From contig NC_052614.1 of assembly GCF_016545825.1 (NCBI RefSeq), positions 36,116,072 to 36,180,071 on the forward strand: 64,000 nucleotides of DNA, read 5' to 3'. This document shows, piece after piece, positions 1 to 11,319 of this stretch (position 1 is the first letter of the stretch; the number at the start of each line of letters is the position of its first letter). The translations under genes and the position numbers were made by a program. Under the pieces are notes generated by a model that searched no databases, was not told the origin of the DNA, and saw only the letters and a program-made list of their open reading frames with translations. Source of the DNA: Eucalyptus grandis. Lineage: Eukaryota > Streptophyta > Magnoliopsida > Myrtales > Myrtaceae.

Positions 1-717
1 AATGCGATGAGGGCATGGTGACGATGCATAAGAGAAGCGGGTGCGACCTCCACTTGTCGAAGTGCAACATCATTAGGTCGATGGCTGATGTTGCCATCAT
101 CACCCCCGACGAGATCTTTATTGCTAACTATGGCGACTCTAGTCTCGCTAAAATTCTCTCTAGATCTCTCGGTTTTCTCTTCCGCTGTGCCCTTGATCTG
201 TTAACCAACAAAGCTCCTCCTCAGTATGGCAAGGATGGAGGAGGTGGGGTTGGAGTGCCTGAGTTTGAGCCGAGCTCAATTTGCTTGGCAAAGATGGTTT
301 AAAATGCGGCAATTGCTTCAAAGGGAACAACAACAACAAGTTCGACAACGAATTAGACATCTTCAAGGGCTTTGCTGAGTCATTGACCAACGGATTGTCA
401 GCGATTGACTTTCATCTCGAAATTGTTCAAACACATGGTGGGGTCAAGTGACGCCTCGCCAATCTTGTTCCCCTTCACGGTGGAGTAGATGATGGTGGGG
501 AAGGTCTCAATGACGACAAGGTTGAGGCCGCAAGGGGCAGCGAGGCATCGAACCGAACGAATGACGCGATCAATGGAGCCTCAGGGTTGGGAATGCAACG
601 GAGGATGTAAGTGGAGAAGGTAGCAAGTAAGAAGACAATGATGAACAAGCAAAGAGAGAGAATAAGAAAATGAAAGAAGAACCGAATAAAAAATGTGGGA
701 TATAAAATGGACTCCAC
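1..717 (-). pseudogene. relic of an ATL-type RING-H2 ubiquitin ligase
   Basis: Reading leftwards from an ATG at 717, the first about 40 residues are a hydrophobic membrane segment (FFFHFLILSLCLFIIVFLLA) followed by YILRC. One frame over, at about 530-440, the sequence reads VIETFPTIIYSTVKGNKIG. That matches the conserved GLD-motif-to-RING linker of plant ATL proteins (membrane-anchored RING-H2 E3 ligases that ubiquitinate target proteins). The next stretch, MCLNNFEM, corresponds to the start of the RING (normally ECAVCLNEFED), but the first cysteine is gone and no later C/H ligands can be read. A scrap near 200 (QGHSGRENRE) may be the ATL C-terminal STGHS region. At least one frameshift and several stops are present, and the copy runs off the window. 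Homology is recalled, not searched. The pseudogene call is firm; the exact family is moderately sure. Confidence 0.55.
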
Positions 718-2320
718 ATTTGACTAATAATCATTGGTGGGACCCACAAAGGATGATATCCTCAAAATATTATTTCGAGGGAGTGGATAAGTTAAAGAAA
801 GGGTGAAAAAAGTGTAGCCCTTAATAAAATGATAGAAAAATAAAAGAGAGGGAGTAAGTTCAAGAGATTAAAGAGACGCAAGTGTCCCAAACGACGATCT
901 ACACTATCGACTTGGCTTAGCCCTCACAAGTTTTTGCCAAGGTCACATGACTAAAGCAATGGTCTCGCGTGGTCAAATTTCACGTCAGACGAAACTTCAA
1001 TAAAAACTCGTGATTTTGAGTCTCAAATTTATAAATTTCTCTGGCATATCATTATTCACTATATTCTTATTTGCTCAGTGGCCTTCTCAGGCTAGGAAAT
1101 CCAGGTGACTCTGATGATCTCATTGCAGTCAAGTACCTCAAAAACTAGAAAGACAATTTGCTTTAAAGAGGGTCTCAGATTTGGCCACGTGAGACCAAAC
1201 TAACTGCATCTCTCTTTTTTTCTTTTTCAGATTTTCTATTTGTTTTGCCTTTCAACCATCTCTATTCATTTTCTCTTTTTTTTTTTTTAAACGATTAAAC
1301 TTGTTATCTCAGCCGCCCTGTCAGCGTGATTATGATGTTGTTAATGAAAAGATCCAATTACACAGCCAATACAAATTAAGGCGTAATATCTTGAATTTTG
1401 CGCACATTGACCATTGGCTTCTTTCGAAATTATATTGTAGTTCTGGTTTTTTTCTTTTCCTTTGAAATAAAAGCCTCCAGAGGATTATAATAATTGCGTG
1501 TCTCAGTATGAACTTGACTGTAAGGAGAAAAACGAAATTACCCCTGAAGTCAGTCTTTTTTTTTTTTTGGGTCGAAAATAATTTACTTATATCATAACTG
1601 CAAACTAGCCAGTAAACCTTAGGGGCATCATTACAAAGTGATTAATAAGTCGTAAAATATTATTTTCATTTCATTAAAAAATTCATCCGGATACACAATT
1701 AAAAATTAGTTTGCGAACTTTACTATTCTCAACTTGCACAATTAAGTAAATAATTGTGTTTGGGACTAGTTGCCGATATAATAATTGAAATATTATCGAG
1801 GGTGACTATCAACCAGAACTAATAATTCTCAAAATCTTCAATGTAAGGAAATTGTCTAGTCAGTCACAAATTTATTGTATGGATGCCAAATCAGTCTGAA
1901 ATTTTTCATTGCTAATTTAGTCATAAATCTTTACACAAGATTCCCATATTCCAATAATTTTTATCGAAAATTGCTAATGGGTTGATGTGCTATTTTATAT
2001 TTATGTTTACACTCTCATTGGACATTTCTCTTCTTTATAAGTAAAATTGCAACCAAACAATAGAAAAGGGATCCCACCTTAACGAATTTGATTGCCTAGA
2101 ATGGGATTCCATATCTTATTCCTTGGTAATGAATTAAACATAGCAAAGCAAATTTCAGTAATTTAATGAAGTTATAAACTGTAGATTAATTTTCTGAACA
2201 TAGTGATAATGATCATTCATAAAGACATTTGCTTAAATTTAAAAGATTAGTTAATTTAGGTCAAAGTACATGTTAACTTAAAATTAGGGATAAACTTGCC
2301 GTTCAAGAACATAACAGGGT

Positions 2321-2363
<43 letters not shown>

Positions 2364-3237
2364 CTTTGGAATTTAAAAATTAGTTATAATAATTTCTTAG
2401 TTTCAAAAGGAACATTGATTATATAGGCAATCTTTGTGAGGTAAATGTATATCAAAGTGAAACGGTTTGGATTTTCTTACTTCTTACAAGGTTGAACATA
2501 CAAACATCGATATCATTTTTAATTGGGTTACAAGAATGATTCGACTGGATGAGATAAGTGACCTAGCTTCAATTCGTCTCATTTATGATGGATTAATTGA
2601 GCTTATTATATGATTTATCGAATCGATATTTTCACTAATATTTTAATTGATGGATCACACATAGCGGATAGGGTACGACTTGTAAAAGTATATGATATAC
2701 ATATATGGAAATGGACGTCAAAAAGAGTTATATTTTTTGAATTTTATTTGACAATTAATCTATAAATTTTCTCAAAACGTGGAAAGGAATAAACTTTTTT
2801 TGGATATTGGAGGGTGCCAACCTTATGCAAATGTTCCTTGGAAGTGGGCAGCAGGCACGGGCTCAACCTTACTATGCAGTGACAACAATATGGATTCCCT
2901 CCGAATTATTGAGCATCGCGGAAGTCGTTCGTTAGAAGTCTTCTCTGCGCTGCCAAGCACAAACGCTTCGTGATTCGTTGAGGACCCTTTTACTTTGGAA
3001 TTATTTCTTTTTATATACATGATTGTACCCAATTGAAAATTACAAAAGGAAATGTATTTTATTATTAATTATAGCATGTAGTTCCTGCATAAAGATTAAA
3101 AAATTAACAAAAGCAGAAAAGTGATTAAGTTTGAGGTCCACCGCTTCGAATTTCAATAGCATAAATAAGTGCGGTTCTGTCTCTTTAGAGTAGATAGAAT
3201 GGAATGCTCTGTTCTGAATGCACTTAACATTGGAGTT
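718..3237. other. AT-rich stretch with no supportable gene
   Basis: Mostly AT-rich sequence with homopolymer runs and many stops on both strands. A 64-codon ORF at 2779-2973 has no recognisable motif and sits without context. I see no RNA gene, no transposon ends and no conserved protein. The only definite feature is the TA microsatellite near 2.33 kb. Confidence 0.6.
2328..2359. repeat. (TA)n microsatellite
   Basis: About 16 uninterrupted TA units directly after a run of T. Confidence 0.95.
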
Positions 3238-3701
3238 CTATTTTAGGAATTTTTAGTACAATTGACTCGTGGTTAATTATTTTCGACCAATATTGTACAT
3301 CTTTGACACATTGGCAACTCTTGGTTGTCATGAAAATCTCGAGGTTTTAATTACAACATAGGGTACCAAAACGATAGAAAAATCGATCTAGTGCCGATCA
3401 ACGAGAATTTTGCAATTAGGTGAAATCACCCACACTTAATCACATGGCTTAGTCGAGTCGACCTATCTCCGGTCTCTAATTGATTTTTAACTGTACCGTA
3501 ATGACCCTTGTAGATTAGCACGATCGAGCAATCAATTTCTAGTCGAATTTTCAAATCTATTGCGTTAAAATCCCTTAATGGCTTCACCAGATAGACTAGT
3601 TATCTCGTAAGTAATCAGTTTAGAGAAAATAACTATAGCCGCGTCGATGAAAAGCCCGATTCATTAAATTGAAAGCAGAACTAGAAATTCAGGATGTCAC
3701 A
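3238..3701 (-). mobile_element. 5' fragment of a family II chromovirus LTR
   Basis: The minus strand begins TGTGACATCC at 3701. It continues collinearly with the starts of LTR D (8422), the D 5' LTR (19481), E (22694) and F (56443). Shared blocks include the GGTACC-containing block near 3363, the TCGAGATTTTCATGAC block and the CGGGCATTTCAT-like start. Homology stops at about 3238, so only the first about 460 bp of a several-kb LTR survive. The terminus lies exactly where the neighbouring copia reverse transcriptase breaks off, so this LTR probably inserted into the copia element and was later truncated. Confidence 0.8.
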
Positions 3702-3947
3702 TCATAGGTATACCATTTTTTATTAATAGTTTGTCATTTACATACAAATGAAGAAACACAATTGCACTCCCATGAACATTTTTGTGGAAACATGATTCAT
3801 CCGGGTTTTTGATGAAGCCAAACGATTTGTTTACTTCATTAAAACAAATGTTCCAACTTCTGGAGGCTTGTTTGAGTCCATATTTAGTTCTCTTAAGCTT
3901 GCACACCCTCTAATTATCATAATTAAATTCAAAACCTAGCGATGGTT

Positions 3948-3981
<34 letters not shown>

Positions 3982-4187
3982 TCTTCAATGAATCCATTTA
4001 AGAAAGTCATTTTGACATCCATTTGGAATATCACATAGTCTAAATGTGTTACTATAACCAACATAATACGAATGGATTTTAGCATGGCCACGGTTGAGAA
4101 AGTCTTGTCATAACCAATTCCTTCTTTTTTGACAATATCATTTTGCTTCCAATCATGCCCTGTAAGTTCCAACTTAACCATCAACAT
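3702..4187 (-). pseudogene. copia reverse transcriptase fragment
   Basis: The first half carries the copia palm blocks TFSTVAMLKSIRI and QMDVKMTFLNGFIEEDIY. The second half carries LKRTKYGLKQASRSWN and the catalytic block, here YVNDKLLI where functional copies have YVDD. Loss of the first catalytic aspartate makes it inactive. Between the halves, the codons after EEDIY have been replaced by a TA microsatellite read as alternating Ile-Tyr (3951-3979), and the frame is broken. The RT stops abruptly at the edge of the LTR fragment. Confidence 0.85.
3951..3979. repeat. (TA)n microsatellite inside the copia RT
   Basis: About 14-15 TA units grew inside codons that normally read I-Y-M after the LEEEIY-type RT block. 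The minus frame gives an Ile-Tyr run. Confidence 0.95.
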
Positions 4188-4194
4188 TTATCTT

Positions 4195-4510
4195 CCTCCT
4201 TGAAGACCTATTTATAGCAAATTGGTACAATAATATTTGGCAGGTCAACTCTTTGGTCATAATGAAAATAGGAATAATATCCAAGAGTTTCCTTTGAATA
4301 CCCAATGAAACAATCATGTTTAGATCTTGCCTCTAATTTGTCCATTTTCAACTTTTTGACATAAGTTGGACAATCCCACCTTCTTAATATGATTAAGACT
4401 CAGTTTCTTATAATACCATATGTCATAGGATGTAGTTTGAACAAACTTGGTTGGAACCCTTTTCAATAAATATGTGGTTATTTCAAGGGCAATATCCCTA
4501 AAGGAATATA
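4195..4510 (-). pseudogene. copia integrase C-terminal fragment
   Basis: Minus-strand translation shows DIALEITTYLLKRVPTKFVQ. This matches the copia integrase region normally reading ALETAAYLLNRVPSKSV. One frame later come CPTYVKKLKMDKLEARSKHD and GYSKETLGYYSYF, the classic GCPAYVK...DKL..RS...GYPKETKGYYFY segment. It ends in a stop just before the RT. The catalytic DDE core is absent, so no integrase activity is possible. Confidence 0.8.
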
Positions 4511-4629
4511 AGAAAATCGGTGTAACTAATCATAGATCACACAATATTTAATAAAGTGCAATTTTAACTCTCAAATACACTATTGTGTTCTGGAGTTCCT
4601 AGAGTTGTCCATTGCAATTAAATGCCATT

Positions 4630-4795
4630 AGTCTACCCATTAATTCTGAAATCGTTTAAAAAAATTAAGCATTTATTATGAAATCATTTTAGAATATTAA
4701 TTTGGCCTTTGATTCTAAAACCATTTCAGAACTTTTAGGCACTGATTCTAAAACCATTTCAGAACATTAATCTTAGGCATAATTCATGCTGATTG
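4630..4795. repeat. short array of a ~37-bp repeat (about 4 copies)
   Basis: Units resemble 'attctaaaaccatttcag' followed by TTAATTTGGC-type spacers. The same unit builds the much longer array at 19715-20345, so both sites probably carry parts of one element. It lies in the gap between the copia gag and integrase fragments. Confidence 0.65.
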
Positions 4796-4980
4796 GTTGT
4801 GGCATTTACATTATTTTGCTTATTGACATTTGTTATCACATTACTAGATATTGTAACGATATAAAGATCATTGTTGAAAAATTAGATGAGGTATTGAGAT
4901 GAAGTTCCAAACCATATAACCTAGAACCCATAGGTTGGATTTAAAACCAATTTTAAGGTTAGTTTCAATAAGTATGAACA

Positions 4981-5592
4981 CTATTCCTTCATAAGGCCGA
5001 TCCTTAGGCTAACCTTCAAGTTTGTGAGGTACGTCTCATAGTTTCTCTTATAATATCCCTTAATACCACAGAAGTGACAATTCCTTTTCTCATTTTTGGG
5101 CTTTGAACATATAGTAGATTTTATGGGTTTCTTGCATTTCCTTTTCTTCAAAGTAGTCGTACTCTTTGAAGAGGAAGTCTTAGCTATAGCCATTACAATA
5201 GGCTTTATATTGTGCATTTCCTTCTCATAAACCATTACCATGCCATGCAACTCAACAAGAGCTTTATGCATTTTATGAATGTGTAAGTTCTAAACAAATC
5301 AAGATAAAGGATCGGGCAAGGACTAGAGTATCAGATCCATGGCCAATTCACTATCCATAATAAAATTTGGTCTAGCTAACTCCTCATTGTACCAAATCAT
5401 TTTTTTAAAACATGATCATTCACTGATGATCCCTTAGTCATCCTCATATGGTACAATTCCTTAGATATCTCATATCTAGATATTCAACCATTATCATCGA
5501 AGAACTCCTTTAGATTCGAAATGATCGAGTAAGCACTTTCCATGATATCATACTTCTTTTGAAACTCATTTTTTTATAGAAGCAAACATGTA
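4981..5592 (-). pseudogene. copia gag fragment with decayed zinc knuckle
   Basis: The minus strand reads YDIMESAYSIISNLKEFF, then YEISKELYHMRMTKGSSV, matching the UBN2-type gag of copia elements (the RNA-packaging capsid precursor). Stops interrupt it. A lysine-rich tail follows, then CHFCGIKGYYKRNY where a functional CCHC knuckle needs C-x2-C-x4-H-x4-C; both H and the last C have become Y. The N-terminus is lost at the junction with LTR D. Confidence 0.8.
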
Positions 5593-5599
5593 TGACCGA

Positions 5600-5866
5600 T
5601 CCACCCTTAGGATCTGTTGTCCCCTTCCCAAATGCTACCTCTAAAACGTACAGAGATACATCAGATTCTGGTACAAGGCCCACCCTTCATCCATCATTAT
5701 AATGATGATACCACAACCGGTATTTGTGGGGCACCTTTTAGGGTTCACCCACATCAACGCAGACGGTGGATTTCACCAGTAGATATTCTAAGATTTCACC
5801 AGTACCTATCTTAGTGACTTCCTCCAGTCTACCAAAATGCTTAGGAAGAGCTGGAGGTGATGCCAT
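5600..5866 (-). pseudogene. family II LTR ORF, relic in LTR D
   Basis: Starts at an ATG (5866-5864) a few bases after the intron-like acceptor. The first residues read MASPPALPKHFG, aligning with the start in LTR E (MAAPP...LPRHFG). Downstream STVCVDVG and PHKYRLWYHHYNDG align with E (STVWVDVG, PHKY.SWYREYYDG) and with F (PHRFKAWFHHGPNG). There are two in-frame stops and probably a frameshift before a GKGTTDPKGGSV segment. It is cut off at the copia junction. The function is unknown. That it is the same ORF in three LTR copies is well supported; that it is translated is inference. Confidence 0.6.
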
Positions 5867-5873
5867 TTATGGA

Positions 5874-5997
5874 CTTGAAATGTTGTCCTACAATGGGGTG
5901 AGACTACGTCTCAGCGAGTTCTACCCCTTAAGGCTCGATTAGGAAGAAAATACGCCCTAAGGGCTGCCTAAGCACAATCAGGCATTAGAGAACTTAC
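5874..5997 (-). promoter_or_regulatory. intron-like segment in LTR D
   Basis: On the minus strand the donor reads AAG|GTAAGT. There is a CTCGCTGAGAC branch-like block, and the acceptor region reads TTTCAAG where sister copies have TTTCAG, so this acceptor is weakened. Length is 124 bp. Position and signals match E (26174-26286) and F (58937-59054). Confidence 0.55.
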
Positions 5998-6164
5998 CTT
6001 GGCTTCAGTTCCTACTTGCAAGTCAATTCAATTCATAATTTCAATAAATCACATCATCATGTCAATGATCGAAACATCAATCAATTGACCTAGTTGATTA
6101 CATATCACCACGACCATCTCTTGGTTGGCCCATTCAATACCATATATAAGTCCAACCATATTAG

Positions 6165-6330
6165 GATTACTCGCTCTAAGCTGATAAATAGATAGTATAT
6201 AACTCTCACTAAGCTGATAAATGGTGTATTGCTCTCACTAAGCTGACATATCAGAGCCCCTAAGATGATATAGTATATCAATATACTACTCACAATCTAA
6301 GTTGAAATATCGTCTGTAGGCTGATATAGT
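6165..6330 (-). repeat. tandem repeat upstream of the LTR intron (D)
   Basis: Imperfect repeats built on 'ctctcactaagctgataaa' (plus strand) lie just upstream, in LTR orientation, of the intron-like segment. This is the same relative place as the variable repeats of the other LTRs. Confidence 0.6.
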
Positions 6331-8422
6331 ATACGATCCCAACCATTCAATCAATTCATCATTTTTATCATACCCAATAAAAATAGCTGTGTGCAGGTAC
6401 ATGGTCGACCTTAGCCAAAATATCATAATTTCACTTTTAAACCTCCCACTCCTTTCAACAGTCCAAAATAGATTTTTGGTGTTGTATACCGACGCCCAGT
6501 AATTTTCCAATTAATTACCAAAATTAAACCAATTTATGAATAAAATCCTAAAATCACAATCAAGCAAAATTAGCACAAATTAAAGCTCAAATAAATAAAC
6601 TGATTGCACCACAATAACCAGTAAAAAATTCCAGTCACCGACTATCCCGATCTAATTTCCGAAAAATAATTAATTAATTAATTACGAAAAATAATTATTA
6701 AATAGCAATAAATCCAACTTAGGCCCGTAATGCCTAATTGGATGCCGAAACCGACCTATAAAATTTCTGAATCACTCTAGTTAAATACTAAAAGTCGTCT
6801 AAGCCCTAATTACACTAACTATCCACCTAACATGCATCGATAAACAATTAAATTTCACTAATACAATCTAACTAACCACCTAACTATACTTAACTTAATC
6901 TAATTAAACTCACTTGTTCGGCGATTCGGTCGGTTCAAATCGACGGGGACTCAACAAGGCTCGATTCTTTCCAAAACGGGCCTAGCTTTCGAGGCCGGGA
7001 ACGACCTAAAAATGGGCCCGAGGTGCTGCTAGAAACCCACTAGTTTGATCTCTATTCTTGGTTGATTGCTAGCTAAAAATGCAGGTGGTGGCTCGGTTGA
7101 GGTGGGGATGGATCGAGGAAGGTTGAAAGGGCCAAATCGAGCCTAAGTGGGGGACTCACAAAGGTCGGAGGCAGGCCAAATAGCTCTGGCACAAGCTGAA
7201 ACATAGGTTGGGACATTAGACAAGGCTGCTGAGGTGTTGGGGTTGCACGATGGAGGCGGAGGGCACGCGTACAGTGGGCAAGGCAAGGACAACGCTGCTA
7301 AGGCAGTCTGGCGGTCTCGGCGGTGTGCAGCATGGACGAGGCGGCTTTGCTATCTCCAGTGGCTCCTCCTTGGCTGTTGGTTCCAAAAATGGCATAAACA
7401 ACGGGGAGGAAGGTTGGTCGGCAGCTTTGAGGGAGAGAGAAGGGGCAAGAGGGGGCCACCAAGCCTTATCTTCCACCTCTTGGTTGCCTTGACCATCCAA
7501 CACCACTAGCTATCTTCCTTGGCCTCAAACCAGCCACTCATGCTCCATCTACAACCTTTGAAATGGTCCAAAAGCTATAAGGAAATGGGAAGTTACGAAT
7601 TTGTTTACTTTCTTCTTCAATTGGACACTTATCCTTGCTTGATTTAACACAATTTGGCCTCAATATATTCAATCGACACCTCTCCGAGCAAATTGATATT
7701 TTTCCTCGCCAATTGATCCCACTTGCTTTCCAACTTTGTAATAAAAAACGATTCCTGACTTTTTCTGGACAAAAACGGCCCTAGGACAACCTTTTCCCAA
7801 AAAGTCTCGGATTGTAGAAAAATCTTCTAAGACTGAGTCGACTTTCCTAAAATGACTTGTGACATGACAAAACTTTCAATTTCTAAAATCAGACTCAAAT
7901 TCACGGTTAATTTCAATCTGGCGCGTTTTTAGCGTAACCTAGGCTACCGAATAGTTTTCATAAATTTTTAGTGCAAATGACCTGTGGTCAATTTTCTTCG
8001 AGCCACAATAAACCCGTTCGACACATTGGCGACTCTCGATTGTCATGAAAATCTCGAGGATTTAAATATGAACACAAGGTACCAAAACGATAGAAAAATC
8101 AGTTCAGTGCCGGCTAATGAGAATTTTCCAATTTAGTAGAGTCACCCACAATCAGCCACACATTTCAGTCGAACCGACCTAGACCTATCTCTGATCCTTG
8201 ATCAATTTTCACTGTGCCGTAATGACCTCTAAAGATAAGCACGGTCGAGTAGCCGATTCCTGATCGAATTCTCAAGTCTATTGCATTAAAATTCCATAAT
8301 GGCTTCACTGGATAGTCTAGTTATCTCGAGAGTGATCAACTCTGAAAATAGCCCTATAGGCGCGTTGATGAAATGCCCGATTTATTTAATAGAAAACAAA
8401 ATTGCAAATCTGGGTTGTCACA

Positions 8423-9990
8423 ACTATCTCATCGACTCTTCAATCTGCTCCTTCAGTACCGTAGTGTTGCCAGACCACTTTGACCAATAGGATGGTCTTT
8501 GTATGCAGAACTTGTTCTTTCTTGTCCAATAATCTGAGCCAGGCTTTCAATGTATGACACTCGATCATCCACGTCCAATTCTTCAAAATTAAGCACGTGG
8601 GTCGGGTCAGGCTCGTATTTTCTTAACATCGACACGTGAAAGACGTCGTGTACTTGTGCCAATCTCAGCGGTAACACAAGACAATACGCTAAGGTCCCAA
8701 TTCTCTCAAGAATTTCAAACAAACCTACGTTCCTCAGACTCAGTTTTCCCTTCTTGCCAAAGCGCGAAGTTCCCCTCATTGGTGACACATTTTGAAAAAT
8801 GTGATCACCAACTTGGAATTCCAACGATCTTCGGTGCTTATCTGCGTAACTTTTTTGTCTCCTCTAAGCGGTCTTTAATCTGCCTCTGATCACTACCACG
8901 ACATCCACTAACTGCTGGACCAACTCTGGGCCTATAATCTTTCTTTCCCAAACTTCATCCCAACAAACTGGTGTCCTGCACACTCTGCCATACAACGCTT
9001 CGAAAGGAGCCATCTTAATGCTCTGATAGCTATTGTTGTAGGCAAATTCCACCAAATGAAGCTATTCTTCCCAACTTCCTTTGAAATCCAGTACGCAAGC
9101 TCACAGCATATCCTCGAGGGTTTGAATTGTCCTCTCAGACTAGCCATCCATCTAAGGATGATATGCCGTACTATATTGTAGCTTGGTACCTAAAGCACTC
9201 TATAAGCTCTTCCAAAAAGTAGTGGTAAACCTCAGGTCTCTGTCTAAAGTTATCGTAACCGACACTCCATGCAAACAAACTACTTAACGCACGTACAGAT
9301 CTGCATGTCTATCCAAACTGAGGTCCTTTCGAACTGCAATGAAGTGAGCCGACTTTGTCAGTCTGTTGACCACTACCCAAATCGAATCATTACATTTCTG
9401 ACTCCTCGATAATCCGATCACGAAGTTCATCGTGATGTGCTCCCATTTCCATTCTAGGATCTCGAGAGGTTGCAAAAGTCCTCCCAACTTGCAATGCTAA
9501 GCTTTTACCTGCTACACGTCAGACACTTGGCAATATGCTTGGCAATGTCCGCCTTCATACCAAACCACCAATAGTGTTGACGCAGATTCTGATACATCTT
9601 GGTATTACCAGGATGTATGCTGTAATTGCTACGATGCGCTTCTAATAGAATATCTTCTCTAAGCTCCACATCGTTAGGTACAACCCAACGTCCTCGGAAC
9701 TTTAGTGTTCCTTCATCAAAAATCTGAAAGCCAACCTTCCTTTTCTCATTGTCCTTCTGTAGAATCTTCTGCACATTTGGGTCTTTTGGTTGGAGTAACT
9801 TGATTCTGATCTGGACATTTGATTCAATTCGAAGGGCGGTCATAAGACTCGAGAGGTGTTCTACCTCAAACTTGAATACCGAATCTCAAGCTCCCTCGAT
9901 TAGGTTTCACTCCTTAATCAATATATGAGCAACTGAAGACTTTCGATTCAAAGCATCGGCAACCTTATTTGCCTTTCTCGGGTGATATAG
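8423..9990 (-). pseudogene. element D pol: end of RNase H, integrase and chromodomain relic
   Basis: From 9990 leftwards the sequence reads YHPRKANKVADAL (RNase H end), then an integrase with a readable HHCC zinc domain (AHRSNYSIHPG...CLTC at about 9640-9505). In the catalytic core the first aspartate block reads ITMNFVIGL, where active copies have MDF, so the catalytic Asp is lost. The C-terminal part at 8824-8453 carries GDHIFQNVSPM and HDVFHVSMLRKYEPDP. A frameshift near 8500 hides LVKVVWQHYGTE, the remnant of a chromodomain, which places D among chromoviruses (Tekay/Del-like). The gene is dead through stops, frameshifts and active-site loss. Confidence 0.85.
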
Positions 9991-10408
9991 TGTGGCACCC
10001 CGAACCCCTCTTAGGTCGCCACAGGCACCAAACATTACACCTAATTACATCTCTTAGAAGAAGGGTCATAAATCACAGACATTTTTTTTTTAAAACGGTC
10101 CCAGCGCGACTCATTTAGCGGAAGCAAAATATAACATCGCCATCTCACCCTCCATCAATCCATGATACAATTGCACACCACTCAACATCATAATAAAAGA
10201 CAAGGCCATGACACTTTATTTACATATTTTCAAGATGGGTTTCTTTGGGTCAGTACATCAAAAGAAACGCCAAGACATGAAGCCACACTCAGCCATAAAC
10301 CCAAAAAGAAAAACTTGACCCACTACGACTCACGTGCAAGATCCCCCATCACTAGTCTCGGCTAATCATCCCAAAAAGTTTCAGCTCCTACTTCTCATGT
10401 ACGGGCCC

Positions 10409-10660
10409 TCACACCCATCCCGGTGCATCAGGTGGTGGCGGCGGCAACATCCTACGAATCACTCCGTCTCGACGAACATGGACGGATATGAACTCCTGGA
10501 TAACAAGGCCCCCAACCAGGCCCACATCGTACATAACTAAGGCGCGCACTCGAATATACGTAAGACCAGGAACCGTGGGATAGTCAAACTCCTCATACTC
10601 GACCTCTACATCTGAAGGTAGGCCGTAAAATACACCCCGCATGACAGCAGGGAGCGGCAT
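10409..10660 (-). CDS. 83-codon LTR ORF, copy C (unknown function)
   Basis: Starts at ATG 10660-10658, nine bases after the intron-like acceptor, and is open to a stop next to GWV. Recognisable blocks are MPLPAV, FYGLPSDVEVE, LVMYDVGLVGG, VIQEFISVHVRRDGV and a proline run PPPPPDAPGWV at the C-terminus. Compared with the ORF in LTR A it has exactly the same length, no indels, 58/83 identical residues, 19 codons differing only silently and 25 with amino-acid change (hand count). The frame extends further upstream (to 10735), but that part overlaps the intron-like segment. I know no family for it. Conservation suggests a protein once mattered to the element; expression is unproven. Confidence 0.6.
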   Translation of the reverse strand: MPLPAVMRGVFYGLPSDVEVEYEEFDYPTVPGLTYIRVRALVMYDVGLVGGLVIQEFISVHVRRDGVIRRMLPPPPPDAPGWV

Positions 10661-10669
10661 GCTGCTAAT

Positions 10670-10805
10670 CTGAAATGTTGGTCCCCAAAGGGATGAGTAC
10701 AACCACTCAGCAGGTAAAGGACCAATAAACCGCACAATGCATCATGCCACACAATCATCACAATCATAGCATCACATGTCATACAGGCATCCATGCACAA
10801 CATAC
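10670..10805 (-). promoter_or_regulatory. intron-like segment in LTR C
   Basis: The minus-strand donor is ATG|GTATGT at 10805 and the acceptor ACATTTCAG ends at 10670. The branch-like TGTACTCATCCC lies about 30 nt upstream of the acceptor. Length is 136 bp, against 137 bp in LTR A. The same ATTTCAGATTAG acceptor context occurs in A and in two of the three B LTRs. Confidence 0.55.
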
Positions 10806-10809
10806 CATG

Positions 10810-11230
10810 GCATCATGCACATGTCATCATACCTCATATACCATCATCATCATATAGACATCACCATCATATCATATACTTACCATCATCATGTCACACA
10901 TGGCATCATCCTTACCATGCATCCATGCATATAACATCATCATCATATCACATGTACCATCATCATGTCATGCATCCATGCATGTATCATCATCATCATA
11001 TCACATGTACCATCATCATTGCCATGCATCCATGCATGTAACATCATCATCATATCACATGTACCATCATCATGTCATGCATCCATGCATGTAACATCAG
11101 CATCATATCACATGTACCATCATCATTGCCATGCGTCCATGCATGTATCATCATCATCATATCACATGTACCATCATCATTGCCATGCATATATCATCAT
11201 GCATCATGTCATGCATATATCATTGTGCAT
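10810..11230 (-). repeat. CATCAT/ATGCATG tandem repeat (VNTR) in LTR C
   Basis: About six imperfect units of roughly 50 bp, built from ATCATCATCATATCACATGT and a GCATCCATGCATGTA block. Long His/Met/Ser-rich open frames here are by-products of the repeat. The array is in the same LTR position as the VNTRs of A and B. Confidence 0.9.
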
Positions 11231-11319
11231 AATTTGATTTCAATTTCATCTTGGACCGCCACATTTCTCATTCCCGGGACCAATGTTTGCATCCCACATG
11301 TATCCAAGATACAATTCAG

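Larger units (their letters stand above)
3702..5592 (-). mobile_element. degenerate Ty1/copia retrotransposon fragment
   Basis: Read leftwards, the order is gag (5592-4981), integrase C-terminus (about 4510-4195) and reverse transcriptase (4187-3702). This is the Ty1/copia order. Protease and the integrase core are missing; their place (4520-4980) is taken by about 460 bp containing a 37-bp-type tandem repeat. Both ends are truncated: gag N-terminus against LTR D at 5592, and RT against an LTR fragment at 3701. No copia LTR is recognisable. Stops and frameshifts occur throughout. Confidence 0.85.
5593..8422 (-). mobile_element. element D 3' LTR (family II), missing its 3' end
   Basis: The minus strand starts TGTGACAACCC at 8422, next to the decayed integrase end of element D, and runs about 2.83 kb. 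It is collinear with the D 5' LTR (15031-19481 without its insert) and with solo LTRs E and F. The last few hundred bases are missing; the sequence passes directly into copia gag at about 5592. It contains the tandem repeat, intron-like segment and ORF relic annotated separately. The 90-odd-codon open frames near 7.2-7.5 kb lie in the leader and are also in the 5' LTR, but show no protein family. Confidence 0.85.

Noticed and set aside
15..302. 95-codon plus-strand open frame
   Set aside because: It is antisense to the ATL relic and has no recognisable features.
2779..2973. 64-codon open frame in AT-rich DNA
   Set aside because: No motif, no context, and an overlapping opposite-strand frame of similar length.
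7216..7509. Open frames of 80-96 codons on both strands, repeated at 15460-15799
   Set aside because: Both are the same GC-rich leader of the D LTRs. Being present twice follows from LTR duplication, no protein family is seen, and frames are open on both strands.
10793..11237. Overlapping open frames rich in His, Met, Ser and Cys
   Set aside because: They are three-frame translations of the CATCAT/ATGCATG tandem repeat in LTR C and change with repeat number; not genes.
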